Origin: Gonatopus flavifemur
Taxonomy: Eukaryota > Arthropoda > Insecta > Hymenoptera > Dryinidae
Length of the DNA: 64,000 bases
Assembly (NCBI GenBank): GCA_018340375.1
Contig: JAFFJZ010000008.1
Location: forward strand, 1,984,001-2,048,000
Reading direction: 5' to 3'
Under the pieces are notes generated by a model. It searched no databases and was not told the DNA's origin. It saw only the letters and a list, made by a program, of their open reading frames with translations. Shown here one piece after another: positions 59,374 through 64,000 of this stretch. The stretch's first letter is position 1. The number at the start of each line of letters is the position of its first letter. A program made the position numbers and the translations under genes.

Positions 59374-59622
59374 TTATCTAATATTTTTAACCAATCCAGA
59401 AAAAATTTCGGTGAAACAGAAAGCAGTACAATATGCTAGAAGGCGTATTGGGTTTCCCGTAGGTAACATATGCCCATAATTACATTCACCCAAAAACAAT
59501 AATTTGTGAATCCAGAAACCATTACCAAAGTTCTCAGTCCTTCTAAAATAGCCACAAACTCTGATTTGTCCAGTTACTAAGATAATTCCTAACAACGTGA
59601 TTCTTATAGACCTGCCGGTCAT
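59374..59622 (-). CDS. Possible small secreted cysteine-containing protein
   Basis: An 82-residue frame begins MTGRSIRITLLGIILVTGQI (hydrophobic, with a basic n-region) and continues RVCGYFRR, FWIHKLLFLGECNYGHMLPT, GNPIRLLAYCTAFCFTEIFS. Four cysteines lie after the signal-like segment. It lies 325 bases upstream of, and on the same strand as, the 95-residue frame at 58762-59049, so the two could be neighbours or parts of one gene. The function is unknown. Confidence 0.4.
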   Translation of the reverse strand: MTGRSIRITLLGIILVTGQIRVCGYFRRTENFGNGFWIHKLLFLGECNYGHMLPTGNPIRLLAYCTAFCFTEIFSGLVKNIR

Positions 59623-59795
59623 CGGTGATCCCTCATTTCATTCAACGTGTTAAGTGGCCATTTGGACTCCTGTCACCACATATTCTATATTAAATATGAA
59701 TGAATGATTGAATGATTCTATAAACGTGTGTTTGAAGAAACATACTAAGGTTTGATGTTGATTCTGTTGCTTGATGCTGTTGATCGCATGCTTAA

Positions 59796-60013
59796 CCCTA
59801 GAACGGGCATGTGGGGTCTTCTAGGACCCCAGGACATTTTTTTCTACCCCAGCATCTGAGGCTCTCTTTATCTCTGTAGTTTGTCACCCAAATATTTTCA
59901 AAGTATACATCCTGTCGAACAAAATCCGCCCATAGTGAGTTGAAATCCGTTTAGTTTCAAATGAGTTACAGCCATTTGAAATTCCCTGTGTTTTTCACGT
60001 GCCCGTTCTAGGG
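59796..60013. mobile_element. piggyBac-like MITE with perfect TTAA flanks
   Basis: TTAA at 59792-59795 and 60014-60017 bracket CCCTAGAACGGGCATGTGGG and CACGTGCCCGTTCTAGGG. The first eight bases, CCCTAGAA, equal those of the canonical cabbage-looper piggyBac end. A GGGGTCttctagGACCCC palindrome follows the left terminal repeat. The interior is non-coding, 218 bases in all. Confidence 0.9.
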
Positions 60014-60019
60014 TTAACC

Positions 60020-60866
60020 TGGTGAAAATATAGAATAAGTTCGCGCAAGGAAGTGAAGTGTCCATTTTAAATCCGAAAAGTGCGGAATGACTCTCAGTTT
60101 GTGATCGCTTTCAATTTCTGCAACACTCCATTGCATTGTTGACACTCCCTCTTTTTACCAGGATACACGAAGGAAGAAATATTGCTGACATAACGAACTG
60201 TTCTGTTACTATAGTGCCTACAAAGAGAAATCGCTGTAGGAAGATGAAGAATAATCAACAGGACTACATCTTTTTGGTGACATAGACAAATTTGTTAACA
60301 GTACTAACGTCTTAGCTGTTAGAGTGAATATTTCTGCAAATGCGAATAATTTGTTTGTAGGTGCTACAGTAACGAACCATTTCTTTCCGCGTATCGGCGA
60401 AATCCTTTCCGTGTGCACTATTTCCCAAGGCGGCACTTTTATGTGTGTTTTAGAATTTTGGGGTGATTCTGGAAAAGACCCACCAAACATAATTTTTGAC
60501 CACATCATAACTAAAATGTAATTTAAGATCACACGCAATATCACCTCTTCGCTGTATGCAATGAACTTGATCATTTAATCCAAATTTGTTGCAATGTAAC
60601 CACAATACCATATGTTTCATTTTAGCAAAATCGTGGTTTCATCCATCTGTTATAAGTTCTCACACAGCACCCTGGTTCCGATGAATTCATGGAGAATTCT
60701 TTGACACCAGTTTTGAGGTTGAACACACACACATACACACACATATGTATGCGCATGACCTCAAATTTAAGGTCAAAAGTGTATACGATGCATATTTCCC
60801 AAAATAACAATGTCATAACAATTGCATGCACCCACTTAGTAATCAACATAAAAAATGTTGTGTTAC
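60020..60866. other. Unassigned DNA with open frames on both strands
   Basis: Minus frame 60218-60574 and plus frame 60324-60521 overlap over the same GC-richer segment. Neither shows a recognisable domain or clear splice structure. An ACAC microsatellite-like run sits at 60723-60742. Confidence 0.35.
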
Positions 60867-60867
60867 A

Positions 60868-61043
60868 CACGGAGAAAAAAATATGATAACCATTTTCATA
60901 CAAATATAGTAATCGGAGGATATGATTCATTATGACGATAAATAACAGTCGGTATATGACAATTCATCATAACTCTCATAACAGTTATGTCCTTCGATTA
61001 CTATACTTTGTCTGATAACCATTATTATACTCTTTTCTCCGTG
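60868..61043. mobile_element. Hairpin MITE with CACGGAGAAAA ends
   Basis: Left CACGGAGAAAAAAATATGAT and right CTTTTCTCCGTG, with AATATAGTAATCGGAGGATA on the left answered by TCCTTCGATTACTATACTTT on the right. The arms are about 85 bases. A related sequence with one surviving side lies at about 54390-54490 (TTATTAGACAAAGTATCGTA). Confidence 0.8.
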
Positions 61044-61310
61044 TACTTTTCATGAGGGTGAAATGACAAGTTATCTGTCCATTGTATGTAACAAACAGAT
61101 TACATTGCATGTGACTTGGAAGTTATATTGTAATTATGATATAATGACAAACTGTGACAAAGAATGTTTGGTGGGGAAATTTTTGCCGAATAAAGTGAAA
61201 ACGAACATATATGGCACTTTAAAGAATATCCTACGAGGGTATGAATTTTATGAGATTCATTCACACATTGATAGATCCGAAGAACCAAAAAATGATAATT
61301 TCTATCTCAC

Positions 61311-62178
61311 CTTGCGCGTTATTGGGTTGAGCTGTGAGATGATGAAACCGCAACCAGCGTAGATAAGATGACATAAAAGTCGGAGGTGAAGGAATGTTAC
61401 TGTCTTGACGTTTATTCAGCACCCCCCAGATCTCTCGTATTTCAGAATTAAGGTTTTCCAAGCTGGCAATTATTTCCGTTGACTCTTGATAGTGATCTCG
61501 TTTGTCTGTATTTAGAAGAAAGTGCTCACGAAACATTGATCTACATCTACTCTAATAATACACATCTACCACTGATCATTCAATCGAAACATTACAAAGG
61601 AATACGGCATTGTTGTTCACCTATTAAGTTATCTGTTCCCAAATCTGTGGAGCTGAATCCACTGCTCGCACTGGACATATCACTCAACGTAATTTCATCG
61701 TTTTTTGTTGATGTGGGATCGTTTTCGTTGTTGGCCTTACTTTTGGCCTTAGCGACTCTTTCTAAAGATTGCTCCAGGTGTCTCAAGTGAATAACTTTCT
61801 CGCCAAGTAAACTCCTGGTTCGATGTAAGCTGACTTCCATATCCGACAATTCACGTTCTTCCTAAATAAATAGTGATTATCGAGTTATTTCAATGAAAAC
61901 AAAAAATGCATCATTATTTTGTTATCAGTACCAGCATGCGATACATAGAACTTCTAACATCCTGAAAACAATGATATGCAAGAATGAGTAGAGACACCTA
62001 CTTACTTGAACTAATTGTTCGAGAGTTGCTCTCGCGCTTTGCTGCTTCCAAGCCCTTTGTCTACCTTCAAAAGCATTTCTTTGTTGCCTCAGCGCTTCTC
62101 GAGCTCTCCTCACGGAATCTCTTTCAACGTGAATTCGATGCCGAAAGAATTCCAACTCCGACGAAGCGTTCATTGGTG
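61311..62178 (-). CDS. Coiled-coil protein, probable Cep164 homologue (three internal exons)
   Basis: Three phase-matched exons: 62178-62006, 61861-61621 and 61505-61311. The first encodes LEFFRHRIHVERDSVRRARE, ALRQQRNAFEGRQRAWKQQ. The second has EERELSDMEVSLHRTRSLLG, HLRHLEQSLERVAKAKSK and, near its end, ITLSDMSSASSGFSSTDLG. The third has STEIIASLENLNSEIREIWG, VLNKRQDSNIPSPPTF. The heptad-rich R/Q/E pattern, an LxxLExSL helix and then an acidic L-S-D-M-S serine cluster match the order in the C-terminal part of vertebrate Cep164, the mother-centriole distal-appendage protein needed for cilia; this is from memory. The gene is partial: earlier exons lie above 62.2 kb (possibly outside the window), and the next exon, needed after G|GTGAGA at 61310, was not found. 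Confidence 0.6.
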
Positions 62179-62229
62179 CTGAAGTGTTGTAAATGGAAAA
62201 CAGATAATTAAAAACACACGAATGGAGTG

Positions 62230-64000
62230 AGAACAGAATAATCCATGACGATGATTTATTGAGTTATTACAATTTGTGAACTCATAAATATTATTTTGAA
62301 TCATCGTGAATGTATCAATGGAATCATAAACATTTCGATAAAGAAAACTGATTCCTCCTTCTTATTCCTTCACGCTGGAATTTCAAGTTTACTCTTGATA
62401 ATGGATTACACGCACGACGTGAAGTAGAAGAATAAATTCAATGACTTTCGATGAGAATTGACGATATCTATAAGAATTAATTGGTTAAAATTTATATTGC
62501 GACCCAATTCACTGTTTTCAATGAGGTCATATCAATGATTTTTCATACACGAATGAAATTACTCCCTCGGCTGAGTTCTATGAGAATTGCAATCACGCGA
62601 TGAGATGGTAGAAAAGAAAACCGGTATCCTGTATTCAAGAACTATTGCATCAATATTTATGGTACGAAAGAGTAAGATGATGAGAAAAAATGATAGTTGG
62701 AGCATTGTATGGAATTAAATTTGTTCAAATCTCGAACAGCGTGGAAAAATATCACAACATCAGAGAGCAAAAATATTGAATCCTGTGGTATTATTTTACC
62801 GTGACGTTGAAGATCTGGAAAAGCAAGTAGTTCGGTGATCTAAAATCATGCGGTTGGGCTAAGAAATCACCGATCAATTGATTTTGTTTCATGTCAGTTG
62901 TGGGTTAAAAAATCAGTTAAAGTTCCGTGATTTAACATCTTCTGATTCTCTGCGCGTAAAGTTCTACTAAATTGATCAGATAAGAGAAAATACCACTGTT
63001 ATCTGTGGACAGTTTAGTAACAATAAATGATTCACCGGACACACGATCGTGCAACCTTACACATGATCAAGTGCACGTTTTTAATACACTGCTCAGCAAT
63101 AATAGTGGGGTTTCCTCCCATCTTGCCAATCCTCCACGCAGCACAGACATGTCCTAAATGAACCCCTGGAAGAGTTCATGATGAATTTTGGAGAATCTTC
63201 AAACAATTCTATTTGAATCCCAAGAGTTCAGGAAGAATTCATTCTGAACTGTCATAACAGGCACTCTTAAAGAATCCCATGATGAATTCACGAAGAATTC
63301 TTTATGACCATATCAGGAGCAGCGTGCTGTGCGGGTTAGTAGGAATGTGGTAATTCGTGAAGCGTTCTTTTCTCGGTATACATCGCGTTCACTTTAATAC
63401 ATTTCATTGATGTTTATCTCATCTATTCAGAGAGACATTTGACAATTTCGAGCAACTTCACTGATAGCATAAGAGTTCTGAAAGAGTTTTCCATGAACTT
63501 TTTTTGTTTATTACTAGGTCATTTAGGATTTTTGTCACATCTGAGTTCTTTGCGAGAGGTTACTGACTTACTCACACATTTCAAGTAGGATTATTCGATG
63601 CGGAGCTGGTTTTTTAAGGGGATACTAGTGCCGTGGCAGCAGCAAAATCGTTTATGACAAACTATGGGCGAACACTTCAATTTGATAAAAATATCGCTCA
63701 GTACAGCACTTCTCTGATTCAAGTACACTAAGAAAAGAATATAAGTGCCATCAACCACTCTTTGTAGTTGAAGAATTTGTGAGTGTATCAATGAATTTTT
63801 CGTTGCAACAACTTGAAATTTGTAGCATCAACTGCAGCGTGTTTCATTGCTCCGAACATATCACTCGATTGTATGAATCAATGTAGACGAAATTCAACGA
63901 ATCAGCAGAAGTTAAATTCAAAATCGAAAATAGTTGAGTTAACCTTTCAAGCATGGAGTGAACCTACTCACATTGATAGTTGCATAGACAAAAATGTTCA
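62230..64000. other. Probable intron or upstream region of the coiled-coil gene; foldback at 63126-63345
   Basis: No further coiled-coil exon is recognisable on the minus strand. CACGCAGCACAGACATGTCC near 63135 and GGAGCAGCGTGCTGTGCGGG near 63325 are inverted ends of a foldback rich in GAATTCATGAAGAATTC-type words. Nothing else is supported. Confidence 0.4.

Noticed and set aside
60218..60574. 118-codon minus-strand frame overlapping a plus-strand frame
   Set aside because: Both strands are open over the same segment, no domain is visible, and it does not supply the missing exon phase for the coiled-coil gene with any confidence.

Overview
The window looks like a nuclear chromosome segment from an insect, possibly a hymenopteran (the order is inference). 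The DNA is AT-rich. Genes are sparse and interrupted by introns with GT/AG borders whose reading phases agree. Non-coding DNA is packed with small inverted-repeat elements (MITEs), foldbacks and short tandem arrays. There are no operons, ribosome binding sites or CRISPR arrays. Most open frames in either strand are chance frames in AT-rich or palindromic DNA and are not annotated.

Layout. 1-18 kb: no confident coding exon; it holds MITEs, a mariner transposase remnant (2.8-3.1 kb), a 31-bp minisatellite, an AGAGTGA palindrome block and a 160-bp tandem array (15.8-16.6 kb). 18.1-18.2 kb (-): first coding exon of a secreted protein, possibly the proteoglycan Cow. 20.2-23.2 kb: a decayed DNA transposon with long imperfect terminal inverted repeats and a broken transposase-like gene, abutting an R1-clade retrotransposon endonuclease fragment. 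25.0-30.2 kb (-): an intact eight-exon inorganic pyrophosphatase (Nurf-38 type), 340 codons. 31.7-33.1 kb: a TA-flanked element with about 110-bp inverted repeats. 37.3-43.9 kb (+): homeobox gene H2.0 (HLX class), four recognisable exons. 45.6-50.6 kb: a divergent pair of unrecognised genes, one for a secreted single-pass membrane protein (-) and one for a secreted cysteine-containing protein (+), separated by a few hundred bases. 51-61 kb: nested MITEs, including piggyBac-like TTAA-flanked ones, plus two small possible secreted-protein ORFs (-). 61.3-62.2 kb (-): three consecutive exons of a coiled-coil protein resembling the C-terminal part of Cep164.

The genes are unrelated single loci (metabolism/chromatin, transcription, extracellular, centriole), so no shared pathway is implied. 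The most interesting material is (i) the long-TIR transposon with its unfamiliar transposase-like protein, (ii) a MITE whose end supplies the stop codon, or directly follows a splice donor, of H2.0, (iii) the divergent pair of unrecognised secreted genes, and (iv) two sets of MITEs that share terminal signatures but have unrelated interiors. Exon coordinates were derived by hand from reading frame, splice dinucleotides and phase. Transcription start sites, UTRs and poly(A) sites were not determined.
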